64,000 nucleotides of DNA, from positions 62,001-126,000 of the forward strand of contig JASNGC010000003.1 of assembly GCA_038659295.1 (NCBI GenBank), read 5' to 3'. Position numbers and translations under genes: made by a program. Shown here piece by piece: positions 53,440 to 63,173 of the stretch; the first letter of the stretch is position 1; each line of letters opens with the position of its first letter. The DNA comes from Enterocytospora artemiae. Lineage: Eukaryota; Microsporidia. The notes beneath the pieces are model-generated. The model saw only the letters and a list, made by a program, of their open reading frames with translations. It searched no databases and was not told the origin of the DNA.

Positions 53440-54450
53440 ATGTCTAGAAATATTAGTAATACGCAGTGTGTAAATCTGAGGGAGTTAAACTCAAGTCAAA
53501 CTGGAGGGAGAAAGGCATCCAGAATAGAACTAAGAATTCTTCGTGATGCCTACAATCTAAATACAACCGAGCCCCCAAACTTAACGGAGAAGTTTGAGCC
53601 GAACGCGAATCTAAAGAGAGTAACTGCCTATTGTACAGCCGATTCGTACGATTTAAAGCAGTTGTACAAGTTTATAAAGGGAAATGAGCTGAGTGATAAG
53701 ACACAAATGTATTTTGGAGAGTGTTTATATGCCTCTCTAAAGATTGATGGAGATCTACACGATGTATATTTTCTAAACTACGGTGTTGTTGTAATGTGGG
53801 GCATTGAGGAAATTGACGAGCAGAAGGTATTAAAGTTGATTCAGAAAACAGAAATTGGCCCATATGACCATCGAGCTGTTGAGATAGAGAACTTCCTCTA
53901 CGGCATTGCTCAGGATTCCCAGATTGTCAACGACAAGATTTTTTTAAAGGATGAAAATGTTTATACCAAGATGGTTCTGAGCATAGCAATTGCACAATCT
54001 GTTAAGCTAGACTATTTTGAAGAGTTGGTTGATGTAACAATTAGTACAGTGAAAGATCTGCCAGATGAAGTTGAAAAAGACGGAAAGGTGGGTAAAACAA
54101 GGCAGGAGCTGCTGAAGATCATTGGTCGGCTTCATAAACTTAGCTTTAACTTGAATCTTGTTTCAAATATTCTCGATGAACCGGATTTTATATGGCATTT
54201 TTCTGCTTTTTCTAGCCTATACGAGACTTGCTTGAGATATCTAGATATCAAGAGCAGAACGGAGCTGCTTAATAAGCGTTGTGAAATCATTCACGGAATT
54301 TTAGAGATCCTCAGCGAAAATATTACAACCCATAATTCTGAGAAGATAGAGCGTACAATGACTCGCATACTGATGGCAAGTCTGGGTTTTGGAATGCTAC
54401 AGTGTTTTCTTTTGGCATTCCTGGTGTATTTAACATTCAAATCAAAGTAA
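53440..54450 (+). CDS. RMD1/RMND1 family (DUF155) protein
   Basis: The 336-aa product follows the DUF155 pattern: RVTAYCTADSYDLKQLYKFI, FLNYGVVVMWGIEE, VEIENFLYG, NDKIFLKDENVYTKMVLSIA then IAQSVKLDYFEELVD, TISTVKDLPDEVEKDGKVGK, and LNKRCEIIHGILEILSENI. A C-terminal membrane segment lies at about 312-334 (MASLGFGMLQCFLLAFLVYL). Yeast relatives (Rmd1, Rmd8, Rmnd1) are associated with meiosis, the cytoplasm or mitochondria; the exact role here is unknown. TACCCCAGA precedes the ATG. Confidence 0.88.
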   Translation: MSRNISNTQCVNLRELNSSQTGGRKASRIELRILRDAYNLNTTEPPNLTEKFEPNANLKRVTAYCTADSYDLKQLYKFIKGNELSDKTQMYFGECLYASLKIDGDLHDVYFLNYGVVVMWGIEEIDEQKVLKLIQKTEIGPYDHRAVEIENFLYGIAQDSQIVNDKIFLKDENVYTKMVLSIAIAQSVKLDYFEELVDVTISTVKDLPDEVEKDGKVGKTRQELLKIIGRLHKLSFNLNLVSNILDEPDFIWHFSAFSSLYETCLRYLDIKSRTELLNKRCEIIHGILEILSENITTHNSEKIERTMTRILMASLGFGMLQCFLLAFLVYLTFKSK

Positions 54451-54641
54451 CTACAAATAAATATTTTTAATTTAATTAATTTACTTATGGAGATCTTCCA
54501 ACGGAAAATGTATTAAATAATAGAATCTCCGGATAACAATACAGAACAACAATATAATTGTAGACAATGACCAGACAAGATGTTCTCAAACAATGTATTT
54601 AATAAAAAAGCTACGAAAACATAAGTAATACCTAATGGTAT

Positions 54642-55577
54642 TTATTCTTTTTTCAATGTAAAATTAAAGAGCCTACCCATTATTACGAAAATTCTGTTAT
54701 GCCACTGAGCCCTTACATTTTCTGCAACATCCAGGGGAACATTTTTCTGATGCAGCGATACCTTAGTATTTTCTCCAGCCTCAGTAAACTTTAATTCCAC
54801 GCTTGAAAACTCCTTCCAATCATTCCATTTAAACTCCATAAGAACAGAATTAACTCCACAATTAGGATCACACTTTGCAGACTTCTGGCTGCAGTTTATT
54901 GTTTCACACTTCTCATTGGATCTATGAATATTTTTAATTATTACATTATCAAATGATACAACTCCATCAGCATAGTCTCCATTTAGAATCCACATCCTAA
55001 TAAATTTCTCCTCCGTTAGAAACTCAATAATATGTTTTACAGAGTCACTTACAAAGAATGAATCATTTACAACGGTCTTGTTGGAAATATTGTTGGGAGA
55101 AATATGCTCTGGCAGGACAGGATCTGAGTATGATTTCTCAATTGTGTTCAACGCCAGCCCCCCGAACTTTAAAAGGGCTTTACACTCCAATTCTTTAATT
55201 TCATTGACAAGCCACTTAGTTTCTGGATTTTCATATGTCTTATTACTGCTGGAATAACCCTCCAAACAGCATAGCTTGCCATTGTTCTGAGTTAATCCCT
55301 TATGCTTATACTTACAAGTCAAGGTGTTAATAATCTGCATTTTTTCCATCCTGACAAATATTTCTGCATTCACATTTAGCACTACAACCTCATGCCCTTT
55401 ATTCTTGAGCAGTTTTTCAACCTCTTCCGTCATCCACAACGAAATATCCTCACTGTGATTATGGTAATGCCTTCTCTTCTTTTCCATGGAATCTGATGCT
55501 GGTGAAGAATTATTGCTATGCTCCACGTGACATCCCTTACTCGTGTCAGTTGTTGTATTACTTTGTTCTGAATCCAT
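54642..55577 (-). CDS. AHA1: HSP90 co-chaperone AHA1
   Basis: After a Ser/Asn-rich start of about 40 residues, an Aha1 N-terminal domain is likely at about 45-150 (SLWMTEEVEKLLKNK, EIFVRMEKMQIINTLTCKYK). The C-terminal AHSA1 domain at about 165-311 shows DSFFVSDSVKHIIEFLTEEK, the V-S-F segment, LMEFKWNDWKEFSSVELKF, and NVPLDVAENVRAQWHNRIF. Aha1 stimulates the ATPase of Hsp90. The length (311 aa) is close to that of yeast Aha1 (350). TTTAACCCTT precedes the ATG. Confidence 0.72.
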   Translation of the reverse strand: MDSEQSNTTTDTSKGCHVEHSNNSSPASDSMEKKRRHYHNHSEDISLWMTEEVEKLLKNKGHEVVVLNVNAEIFVRMEKMQIINTLTCKYKHKGLTQNNGKLCCLEGYSSSNKTYENPETKWLVNEIKELECKALLKFGGLALNTIEKSYSDPVLPEHISPNNISNKTVVNDSFFVSDSVKHIIEFLTEEKFIRMWILNGDYADGVVSFDNVIIKNIHRSNEKCETINCSQKSAKCDPNCGVNSVLMEFKWNDWKEFSSVELKFTEAGENTKVSLHQKNVPLDVAENVRAQWHNRIFVIMGRLFNFTLKKE

Positions 55578-56059
55578 AAGGGTTAAACAATAAAGGAGTT
55601 TATATTATTATTCGGGAGAATGATTAATACATAATAACATAAGTCGAAAGATGTGTGAATAAACAATACAATACTAAAAATATCCATTGATAAAGGTTCA
55701 AATGGGTTAGTCCTTGTCTATGTAAATTAAATATTTTAAATATTGGAAAAATAGATTTTGAATACCAACTTTTATAGCTACAGTTTGATACCTTATGGCT
55801 AGGAAGTTATTATAAAAGATAATTTTTCAACTACAAATTAACACAATTAAAAAATATTCCAAAGTAAACATTATGAAAAAAATTAATCATGGCTCATGGA
55901 AAAATAACGTTAATAATATCCTGAACACTATTTTTTATAGCTCTAACATTTTTACAAAATTTGCATTGAAGTTTTTGTTATAATCATCATGATCCATAGA
56001 AAATTCCTATCTTTTTTGAAATTTTTAGGTTTGACCTGCTGCAGATAATATTCCCAAAG
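55578..56059. other. divergent spacer before eIF4G, 482 bases
   Basis: AT-rich spacer between AHA1 and eIF4G. It contains no convincing frame or RNA gene. A short upstream frame begins at 56060, just after this spacer. Confidence 0.5.
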
Positions 56060-56158
56060 ATGGCAGATGTTTTTAACCATCCATCATTTTATTCTCTTAT
56101 GCAATTTGGTTGTTTGAACCCCCATGAAAATCTCAGAAAACATGTTCTCGAAAAATAA
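56060..56158 (+). other. upstream frame overlapping the eIF4G start
   Basis: An ATG at 56060 directly follows TTCCCAAAG, a CCC motif, and opens 32 codons (MADVFNHPSFYSLMQF onwards). It overlaps the eIF4G ATG at 56124 in another frame and ends at 56158. If transcription starts at this CCC, the frame would hide the eIF4G start from scanning ribosomes. It could also be chance. Confidence 0.3.
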
Positions 56159-58082
56159 TTCAAAAAAAGCAGAGGCTCCAAAGTTTTTGCTTACCAATCC
56201 CGATGGAAGTCCAATTTGCTTTAATACCGATTCTTCGCATGAGTCTGATAGCGACACTAGTGAGGATCTTCAGACATCTTGTGAAACTGTTAAATTTAAT
56301 GATCCTGGAGTCAAATCTCTAAGGAATGAGCTTGAAACTGGCCAGTATGCTCTAGATATCAAATCACACACTATCGAGAAAGAAAACCAATCCAAAGTCA
56401 CAGCCGACCCAAAAATCAAAGCATCAAAAATATCGGCCCAAAATAGTGGAACACCTCTACGAAACGATTTGGAATCTGTTTCTCAAATCAATGCTAAGTC
56501 TCCAAATGCGTCAGAAGAAACAAACTACAATCAACCCATTGAAGATCTAGAAAGCTACATAAACTCTATGATTATACAAGATGATGGTTGCTTTAACTAT
56601 TGGTGTGTTCCTTCTAACAAAAATACACTAAGTGACTTTGACAAAATACTTCTTATAGACTATTTGTGCCAACAATATCCAAAAAAAGTTGTAACTGGTC
56701 TGAAGCAGTCCATTCAGGATATTTTGAACTCTACAGAAAGAACACCTGTGGAATTGAATTTCAAAAAAAAGTCTCCAAAAAAGCCTAGTGAGATGTCAAT
56801 TGAAGATAAGATTAAAGAAGTTACTAGCAAAAAGTATACTCCTTTGGAATGTGTTAAAAGAGATTTAAATAAGGTTACGTTGGATACTGTAGAATTTTTT
56901 GCGACTCAAATATTGAAGACCCGCATAGATACACTGGATGAGATGAGGGAGATAGCTTCATTTATGTTTTATAAGTGTATTGAGGAGCCTACATTCCTAG
57001 AAACCTATTTAAAAGTCATAGACTTTCTCAAAAAGAGTTTCAAATGTGAGGAGGAGAAGAAAATGAATGTTGACCAATCTTGTTTTTTTGGTAGTATTTT
57101 GAAGTTTATGATTAAAAAGATAGAGGAAAGGCATACATGGCATAGAACTAGTCAGGTTGAGAGGCTCAATAAATCAGAGGGACAGTTTGAGGCAGAAAGA
57201 GAAAATCTAGAGCTGAATAGAATTTTAAAGGCAAAGCAGGCAAAGGGTGCAGTACTTCTCTGTGCAAAAATGTATGATAATCTCCTGACGAGCGCTACTC
57301 ACATTATTAGGACTTCAGATTATTTGATGAAGAATAACTACAGTGAAAATGTAGAGTTAATTTGCTTATTTATAGAAAATTGTTCCAAAAAGCTCTATAA
57401 AAACCATCCAGAACATTTTTTAAAGATGTGTAGTTGGGTGAAAAAGAATAATATTTATGGACCGAGAATAGAAATACGTGTGGAGTCTGCATTGAATGAA
57501 TTGCAAAAATTGAAAAAAACTGTTGTCAAGGCCGCAGAGCAGGAGAATATATTTGCTTCAATAATTTCAGAATCAGAGCCGGAGAAGATAGAGATTAATC
57601 AAAATGACAAGATTCTAGATTATATGGACGAGATTCTGGTACAATGTAAGAGCGCCTACGATGAAATGGATTTAAGTGATATTGCAGATTCAGTAAAGAT
57701 ACACTCAAAAGGTTTTGATAACTTCACATTCTATGAAAACTTTTTCATTACCACCATTTCAAGTACAAAAACTGCTAACAAAATGATGACTATGTTTTGT
57801 TTGTTCTTGAAAGATGATTGTATGAACATCTTTGATGTTATTAAGAGTCTCAAATCAAGCATTGGACAGCATTATGGTGATTATCCTAGTTCTCTGTTTA
57901 AATATCCTGAGCTGATCGTTTCGATCCGTGGAGAAAATCTTATTTCGATTGATGAATACAAATATCTAAAAACTCCAGACTTTATGATGAGAGCAAGTGG
58001 TCTCCTTTCTCTCTGGAAGTCAACTAATGACGAACGAATTTCATTGGTAGCAACTCCTGAGGAAATAGAACAGATTAAATGA
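56124..58082 (+). CDS. translation initiation factor eIF4G (MIF4G domain)
   Basis: The 652-aa product has a Ser/Lys-rich N-terminus of about 140 residues, where an eIF4E-binding site would be expected but is not certain. The MIF4G HEAT domain starts near residue 237 (YTPLECVKRDLNKVTLDTVE, LDEMREIASFMFYKCIEEPT) and reaches about 460 (AKGAVLLCAKMYDNLLTSAT, ENVELICLFIENCSKKLYK). Further helices follow to about 640. eIF4G bridges the cap-binding protein, eIF4A and the small subunit. GAACCCCC directly precedes the ATG. CWC22-like or other MIF4G proteins are less likely, since the helix pattern of the first repeats fits eIF4G. Confidence 0.75.
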   Translation: MKISENMFSKNNSKKAEAPKFLLTNPDGSPICFNTDSSHESDSDTSEDLQTSCETVKFNDPGVKSLRNELETGQYALDIKSHTIEKENQSKVTADPKIKASKISAQNSGTPLRNDLESVSQINAKSPNASEETNYNQPIEDLESYINSMIIQDDGCFNYWCVPSNKNTLSDFDKILLIDYLCQQYPKKVVTGLKQSIQDILNSTERTPVELNFKKKSPKKPSEMSIEDKIKEVTSKKYTPLECVKRDLNKVTLDTVEFFATQILKTRIDTLDEMREIASFMFYKCIEEPTFLETYLKVIDFLKKSFKCEEEKKMNVDQSCFFGSILKFMIKKIEERHTWHRTSQVERLNKSEGQFEAERENLELNRILKAKQAKGAVLLCAKMYDNLLTSATHIIRTSDYLMKNNYSENVELICLFIENCSKKLYKNHPEHFLKMCSWVKKNNIYGPRIEIRVESALNELQKLKKTVVKAAEQENIFASIISESEPEKIEINQNDKILDYMDEILVQCKSAYDEMDLSDIADSVKIHSKGFDNFTFYENFFITTISSTKTANKMMTMFCLFLKDDCMNIFDVIKSLKSSIGQHYGDYPSSLFKYPELIVSIRGENLISIDEYKYLKTPDFMMRASGLLSLWKSTNDERISLVATPEEIEQIK

Positions 58083-58307
58083 TTTTAATTTATAAAATAA
58101 ATATACCAATATATTTAATTGAAGAGGTTATTGAAATACCTTCTAATTAGTGTTGCTTGCCTTTGCAGCACGAACACATCGTGTGTTTAGGTTTTAAATT
58201 TATTTTAGATGAGTGCCTGTAGTATCTTTTATAACATAGAATATTATGCTATTTTTTCGTTTTAATCTTTATAATCAGCAGATATCAAGAAATAACCACT
58301 TAATTCC

Positions 58308-58484
58308 CTACGAATCATGCTTTGTAATTTCGACAAGCTTTTTTACTTGTCTTCTAATATTTCTATGTTTTATGAACCTGGGATCAAAAGAATCCAGGTA
58401 ATTCTTTAGCTCAACCATATATTTCAAAACCATAAATAAGTATTGTGTAAATAAAAACAACAAAATTTGAATCAGCTTGTCCAT
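58308..58484 (-). CDS. small single-pass membrane protein, 58 aa
   Basis: The ATG at 58484 opens 58 codons ending in TAG. The product begins MDKLIQILLLFLFTQYLFM, a membrane helix, and continues with a basic tail (YLDSFDPRFIKHRNIRRQ and VKKLVEITKHDS). The helix-then-basic layout suggests a small tail- or signal-anchored protein with the basic part on the cytosolic side. I do not recognise it. No CCC motif lies directly upstream, which lowers confidence. It lies in a 600-base spacer that otherwise holds nothing. Confidence 0.45.
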   Translation of the reverse strand: MDKLIQILLFLFTQYLFMVLKYMVELKNYLDSFDPRFIKHRNIRRQVKKLVEITKHDS

Positions 58485-58681
58485 AACTACTCTGTGAGAA
58501 AGATTTGATTATGAAGTAAAATTCATAGGATAGCCAATCATTAGAGTTCTCATACTTGAAACATTCTATCTACAGAGAGATCAGTCACAAAATTTATCTT
58601 CAAGTGCAGCCCTCTAACCTATCATTCCTAAGCACTAACTATTAAAACAGGCATAGAAATATACTTTTCATTTAATTAATA

Positions 58682-61600
58682 TCACGAAACTATATCGCTA
58701 ATAAGTTTCATTACTTCTTTCTTACACATTCTAACTTGTGTATGGACTTCATCCTGGTGATATTCTGACATATTATAATATTCCATAAAAACCCGTTTCG
58801 ACACTATGGGCAAGCATTCCTTATTCACAGGAGAACTTTCAATGAGATAGTTTTCCAGTGGAATACCACAACTTCCTGGATGGACATTTAAAATTGCATT
58901 TTGCAGAGCATCTATTTGAATATCATCCTGGATTCTTCTAATCTCTATCACAACATTATTCATTGCTATATTGGTAATATCCAATAGATTAGTTGGTGCG
59001 TTGATAGTTGATTTGCTCCCATCTCCCATATTGTTTGTATGTCTGTATGCACCTTCCAACGAGTTTTTCAGCGGATTGAACACTTTTGGGTAGCAATTGA
59101 TTCCCGTGTCAATTCCACAGATTTTTATCAAAACCGTACCGTTATTTGATACTTCGGAGCGGGGATCATAGGTAAATAATTCAACAATTCCATTCTTGGT
59201 GGCTGAAACGAAAACTAAATCACAGTTTTCAAAAGCTGCCAAATCCATTGAACTAGACTTATAGTTGGGAATAGTGTTTTTTTGGCCATGGTTATTTGTT
59301 AACCCTGTTTGATTGCACTGATTACTTCTGCTGTGTTTTAGATCACTTACTATCATCCCCGTAATTTCTCTTAAGTTATTTATGGACTTCGATCTCCCCA
59401 AAAGTACTAACTTCAACGGGTTTTCAGGTCTCAAAAAGTAAAATCCAATTCCATTCAAAACATCTCCAATGGCAATTAGATTTTTAATGGAAAAGATAGA
59501 GCTACTAAAAATTCCAACTTCATTCCTACCCACAGCTGTGAATCCATTGTAAGAGATCTCATAAATCATCAACCGAGTAGAGACACAGGCAGCTATTAGA
59601 ACATTCTCTAGAGTATTACCAGATAACGCATCTACAGATTTAGTGCTCTTTTGTGAAGCTGTAGAGGCACCTATATCATTAACACCATTGATGTGTTCCT
59701 GGGTTATATTATTCTGTTGCTGTTTTTTGTAAATTATTTCCAGACTTGTTACCGAGTTTTTTAATACTTCGGTACAAATCAACTTAACCCTCACGTTTTT
59801 GTATGGGCAGTCTAAATCTGCCACAATGGGGGCAATTGTGTACAGAGACAATTGACCTTTCACTGTTTTATCTTCAGATTCAATATAAGATGTACTTACT
59901 ATGAAGTACTCATCCAGTATGCTCTTGATATCCGTAATTATCTCATTCTGGTTTAATGGTATGCTATGTATAAATTGATACTTGTGACTATAGATGTTTA
60001 TGAAGAATCTCACTGTAGTACCCAACAAGAGCGGGTTTGGATTGTATGTATTTTCAATAAGTTTCTCTGTAACTACAGAAGTTTGGGACGTATCACTACT
60101 TTCAATAGTCCTGTGAACTACTGGTATAAAAGGAACAAATTTGAAAGGAACCTTTTTGTACGCAGTAACAATAATACATTTTGATGTGTAGATAATATGT
60201 CTCGGTGTAATGTTAGTCTCATAGGTAGTATAAAGATGCTTTTTCAACTTGTCTCTATCACGTCCAATTTCATTAGTGGTTGTTTCTCCACCAATGGGAT
60301 ATTTCTGCTCATTAGCTATATCGATTGTTGTATCACGGAGATATATTCCATCATCAAATTCGAAATTTCCTTCCAAGCTGCTCACTGGAATGCTCTTAAA
60401 TATTTGTGGGCCTTCAATATGTCTCTTCAACCTGTAGTTAGGTGCTTTTAGTTTAAGTAAATTTCCGTTGGAAATTAAGAAAACATAGTCATTTTTCTGT
60501 AGAGCATAATCGATATGAATCCATGATTCATGAATGAATATACCAGTCGGTCTAATAAATAGGAAAAAAGGACGCACACTCTTGATATATATAACCTCTG
60601 ACAGTAGAAATAAGTGTTGAATCCCTCTCCTAGACATGCCAACACCCAAATCTTTGCCATTATTTACATCCGAATGAGTATCTTCTTCAAACACACTATC
60701 AAATTGGATGAATTCGTTGATAAATTGTCTCTCCAGAAATTCACCATTTTTCAGATAAATATATAACTGATTGGAGTCACGAAGAATAACATACTGCAAA
60801 CAGTTTATCTTCTTTAAAATGACCTCATTGATAGACCTTTCAGAGATTGAACTGCTAAAAATAATGTGGGAATCACCACTTAGTATTATATTGTCGACCA
60901 ATGGCACTTCTTCCGGTATTTCTTGCCCAAGTTTTTTCTTCTCAAGATCAGCATTTTTTATTTCAATTCTTTGGGGATACTTCGTAAAATCTCCAATGAA
61001 TATTTCCTCATCAAATTGGATATTCAATATATAGGCTGTTTCGTTAACAGTAATAGGATAATTATTATCGCATACGTTTCCATTAAAACTTTTAATAACT
61101 TCTAGACTATCGCAATTATATATCGTTGAAGTTATCCCGTCATACACACAAATTGCTTGAGGCACTTCACAGTATGAGCCAATGGTATACTCTATCCCTT
61201 TGTATACATATTTCGGATTAAGCTCTTGGATCTCAACCCCAGACTTACTGTGCATCTCTGTATGTGGCACATGATTTTTTGAAATCTCAATTTTCTTTAG
61301 AATTTCTAGTTTGAAAAATTTGGACAAAATGACTATCGACTGATCCGTTATGAGGACAGTATCCCCATTCTTTTTAGAAGTCATATCGTTTATTTTACCT
61401 GGATTAAAAAAAGAATGTATCTCCTTAAAATAAATGCCTAAAGAAGTCTCCGAACCAATATCATCGGTAGAAATACTTCTGCCACGAATGGAATCATCTA
61501 CAATATGTGTATGAGGACTTATCTCATGTTTCTTGTAATTTTGAATTTCATATATTTTACTTTCTCCTTTAACCGATACAATACAAACTAGATTGTTAAA

Positions 61601-62692
61601 ACACTTGACCATGCTAGGCACTGCGCTGTTCTGTATAAAGGTACAATCTACCTTTTCAATTTTAGATATGGTCTTGGTAATTGCAATTTCAAAAATATTC
61701 CCATCTCCATTAACAAAAAATATTCCATCAACAGATTTGCAGTAAAACGGCTTGGGATTGGACAGTACAATCCCCACATTTTCATATGAAACATGTACTA
61801 GTTTGACGTCTTCAGCCTTAGTGTGTTCTCCAAGATCAAACACCTGATCAACCTTAATACAATTACCTCTGTCAAGGATGCTATGATGTATATATACACT
61901 ATTACTTTCATTTCTTCTGTGATACATCTCCTTATTAAAATATATGGTGTATGAATGCCTCATATGTTTAATTTCTATAAAGTGTTTGTAAAATATCAAA
62001 ATATATTCCTTTGTACAAAACAATTCCAAATGAGCATCACATACATCAAACTCCTCGATCAGCAATAAATTAGGGGATGACTGAGGAATTGTATTGAATG
62101 TGTGATTATTACCTGTGCTTTGTATATTATCGAACACGCCATTCGCATCAGTCAAACTATTAATATCAATTCCCAGTATTTTACACTTATTCTCGTGTAT
62201 GGATACTACTGTAGGTGTGTAGCTATGGATGAACTGTATTTGCGAAATATTCATGAGATGTTCAAATATATCAATTTTTGATAAATTAAAATACTTCAAT
62301 TTACACCTGTTATAAACCAAACAAGTGGACTTGTAGACAATAACCTTCAAATAAATTTCATGAAGATATCTTAAGGCAATCGTATTAAAGTAGATATCAC
62401 ATTGAACTAGTTTGTCTCCAAAAAGAATTATAAATTTAGTATCAGACTCTAGATTTGGAGCATTGGATGTTATATCTATATTTATGGCATCATCTTTTGA
62501 AGTTTTACAAACATCATCTTCATATTTACAAATATCTCTGATTGGCTCATAAAAATACTTTTCCCTAATTAGATTGAAATTCCTATCAAATATTTTTACT
62601 ATAGAATGATACACCGTCAAGATATATCTGTCGGTTAGAAGAACGTGCTTGATTGGGTTTCCAAGGATGGACTCACTATAGAGAAAACGCAT
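58682..62692 (-). CDS. CFT1: cleavage and polyadenylation factor CFT1 (CPSF160)
   Basis: The 1336-aa product is a chain of beta-propeller strands. The C-terminal CPSF-A domain is clearest: TSKCIIVTAYKKVPFKF, the beta strands NVLIAACVSTRLMIYEI, IFSIKNLIAIGDVLNGIGFY, and the end QIDALQNAILNVHPGSCGIP, matching CPSF160's LQNALTTMLPHHAGLNP. The length equals that of yeast Cft1 (1357 aa). DDB1 and SF3b130 have related architecture, but the final LQNA segment and the length favour CFT1. The protein recognises and processes mRNA 3' ends. CTTGCCCTTCGT precedes the ATG. Confidence 0.75.
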   Translation of the reverse strand: MRFLYSESILGNPIKHVLLTDRYILTVYHSIVKIFDRNFNLIREKYFYEPIRDICKYEDDVCKTSKDDAINIDITSNAPNLESDTKFIILFGDKLVQCDIYFNTIALRYLHEIYLKVIVYKSTCLVYNRCKLKYFNLSKIDIFEHLMNISQIQFIHSYTPTVVSIHENKCKILGIDINSLTDANGVFDNIQSTGNNHTFNTIPQSSPNLLLIEEFDVCDAHLELFCTKEYILIFYKHFIEIKHMRHSYTIYFNKEMYHRRNESNSVYIHHSILDRGNCIKVDQVFDLGEHTKAEDVKLVHVSYENVGIVLSNPKPFYCKSVDGIFFVNGDGNIFEIAITKTISKIEKVDCTFIQNSAVPSMVKCFNNLVCIVSVKGESKIYEIQNYKKHEISPHTHIVDDSIRGRSISTDDIGSETSLGIYFKEIHSFFNPGKINDMTSKKNGDTVLITDQSIVILSKFFKLEILKKIEISKNHVPHTEMHSKSGVEIQELNPKYVYKGIEYTIGSYCEVPQAICVYDGITSTIYNCDSLEVIKSFNGNVCDNNYPITVNETAYILNIQFDEEIFIGDFTKYPQRIEIKNADLEKKKLGQEIPEEVPLVDNIILSGDSHIIFSSSISERSINEVILKKINCLQYVILRDSNQLYIYLKNGEFLERQFINEFIQFDSVFEEDTHSDVNNGKDLGVGMSRRGIQHLFLLSEVIYIKSVRPFFLFIRPTGIFIHESWIHIDYALQKNDYVFLISNGNLLKLKAPNYRLKRHIEGPQIFKSIPVSSLEGNFEFDDGIYLRDTTIDIANEQKYPIGGETTTNEIGRDRDKLKKHLYTTYETNITPRHIIYTSKCIIVTAYKKVPFKFVPFIPVVHRTIESSDTSQTSVVTEKLIENTYNPNPLLLGTTVRFFINIYSHKYQFIHSIPLNQNEIITDIKSILDEYFIVSTSYIESEDKTVKGQLSLYTIAPIVADLDCPYKNVRVKLICTEVLKNSVTSLEIIYKKQQQNNITQEHINGVNDIGASTASQKSTKSVDALSGNTLENVLIAACVSTRLMIYEISYNGFTAVGRNEVGIFSSSIFSIKNLIAIGDVLNGIGFYFLRPENPLKLVLLGRSKSINNLREITGMIVSDLKHSRSNQCNQTGLTNNHGQKNTIPNYKSSSMDLAAFENCDLVFVSATKNGIVELFTYDPRSEVSNNGTVLIKICGIDTGINCYPKVFNPLKNSLEGAYRHTNNMGDGSKSTINAPTNLLDITNIAMNNVVIEIRRIQDDIQIDALQNAILNVHPGSCGIPLENYLIESSPVNKECLPIVSKRVFMEYYNMSEYHQDEVHTQVRMCKKEVMKLISDIVS

Positions 62693-62994
62693 ACGAAGGG
62701 CAAGTAAAAATTAAAAAAGCAAATTTCATACTTTTTAAAAATGGGTAGTTGTGACAAATCTATACCAAAGATTATATGGGGATTGGAAATCATATGTTAA
62801 GAACCAGACTCAACTTCAAATCAATAGCCGTACACAGCATATAAGTAGAATGTGTATGGATAGGTTAAAGACACAAAGAAACTTATTTGTAAAATAGTAT
62901 TACCTTGCTTGTCACAAAATCTAAGTATCATGCCTGCTCCTATTTCGGAGTTGACACTTTTAAATCAACTATTAGTCCTGATGCTCAAGGGGCA
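62693..62994. other. gene-free spacer, 302 bases
   Basis: AT-rich spacer between the CFT1 start and tRNA-Arg. No frame or RNA gene is seen. Confidence 0.55.
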
Positions 62995-63067
62995 GGTCGC
63001 ATAGCTCAATGGTTAGAGTACCGGTCTTCGGAACCGTAGGCTGCGGGTTCGAGTCCCGTTGCGATCG
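62995..63067 (+). tRNA. tRNA-Arg(UCG)
   Basis: The acceptor GGTCGCA pairs with TGCGATC with one G-T pair. The A box is TAGCTCAATGG. The anticodon loop CTTCGGA gives TCG. The T arm is GCGGG/CCCGT around TTCGAGT. The outermost anticodon-stem pair is a C-T mismatch. The discriminator is G. There is no intron. A short T-run (CTTTTCTTTT) follows at about 63080. Confidence 0.92.
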
Positions 63068-63173
63068 GCCATGGGAGTTGCTTTTCTTTTAAGTACTTTT
63101 CACAAGCAACATATTTGTTTTTTGTTTCATCTCATGTTATGTATTATTTGCATTCTGGTGTTTACTATTGAGT

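Noticed and set aside
60197..61105. Several 60-90 codon plus-strand frames inside CFT1
   Set aside because: Antisense shadows of a large conserved gene with no start motifs of their own.
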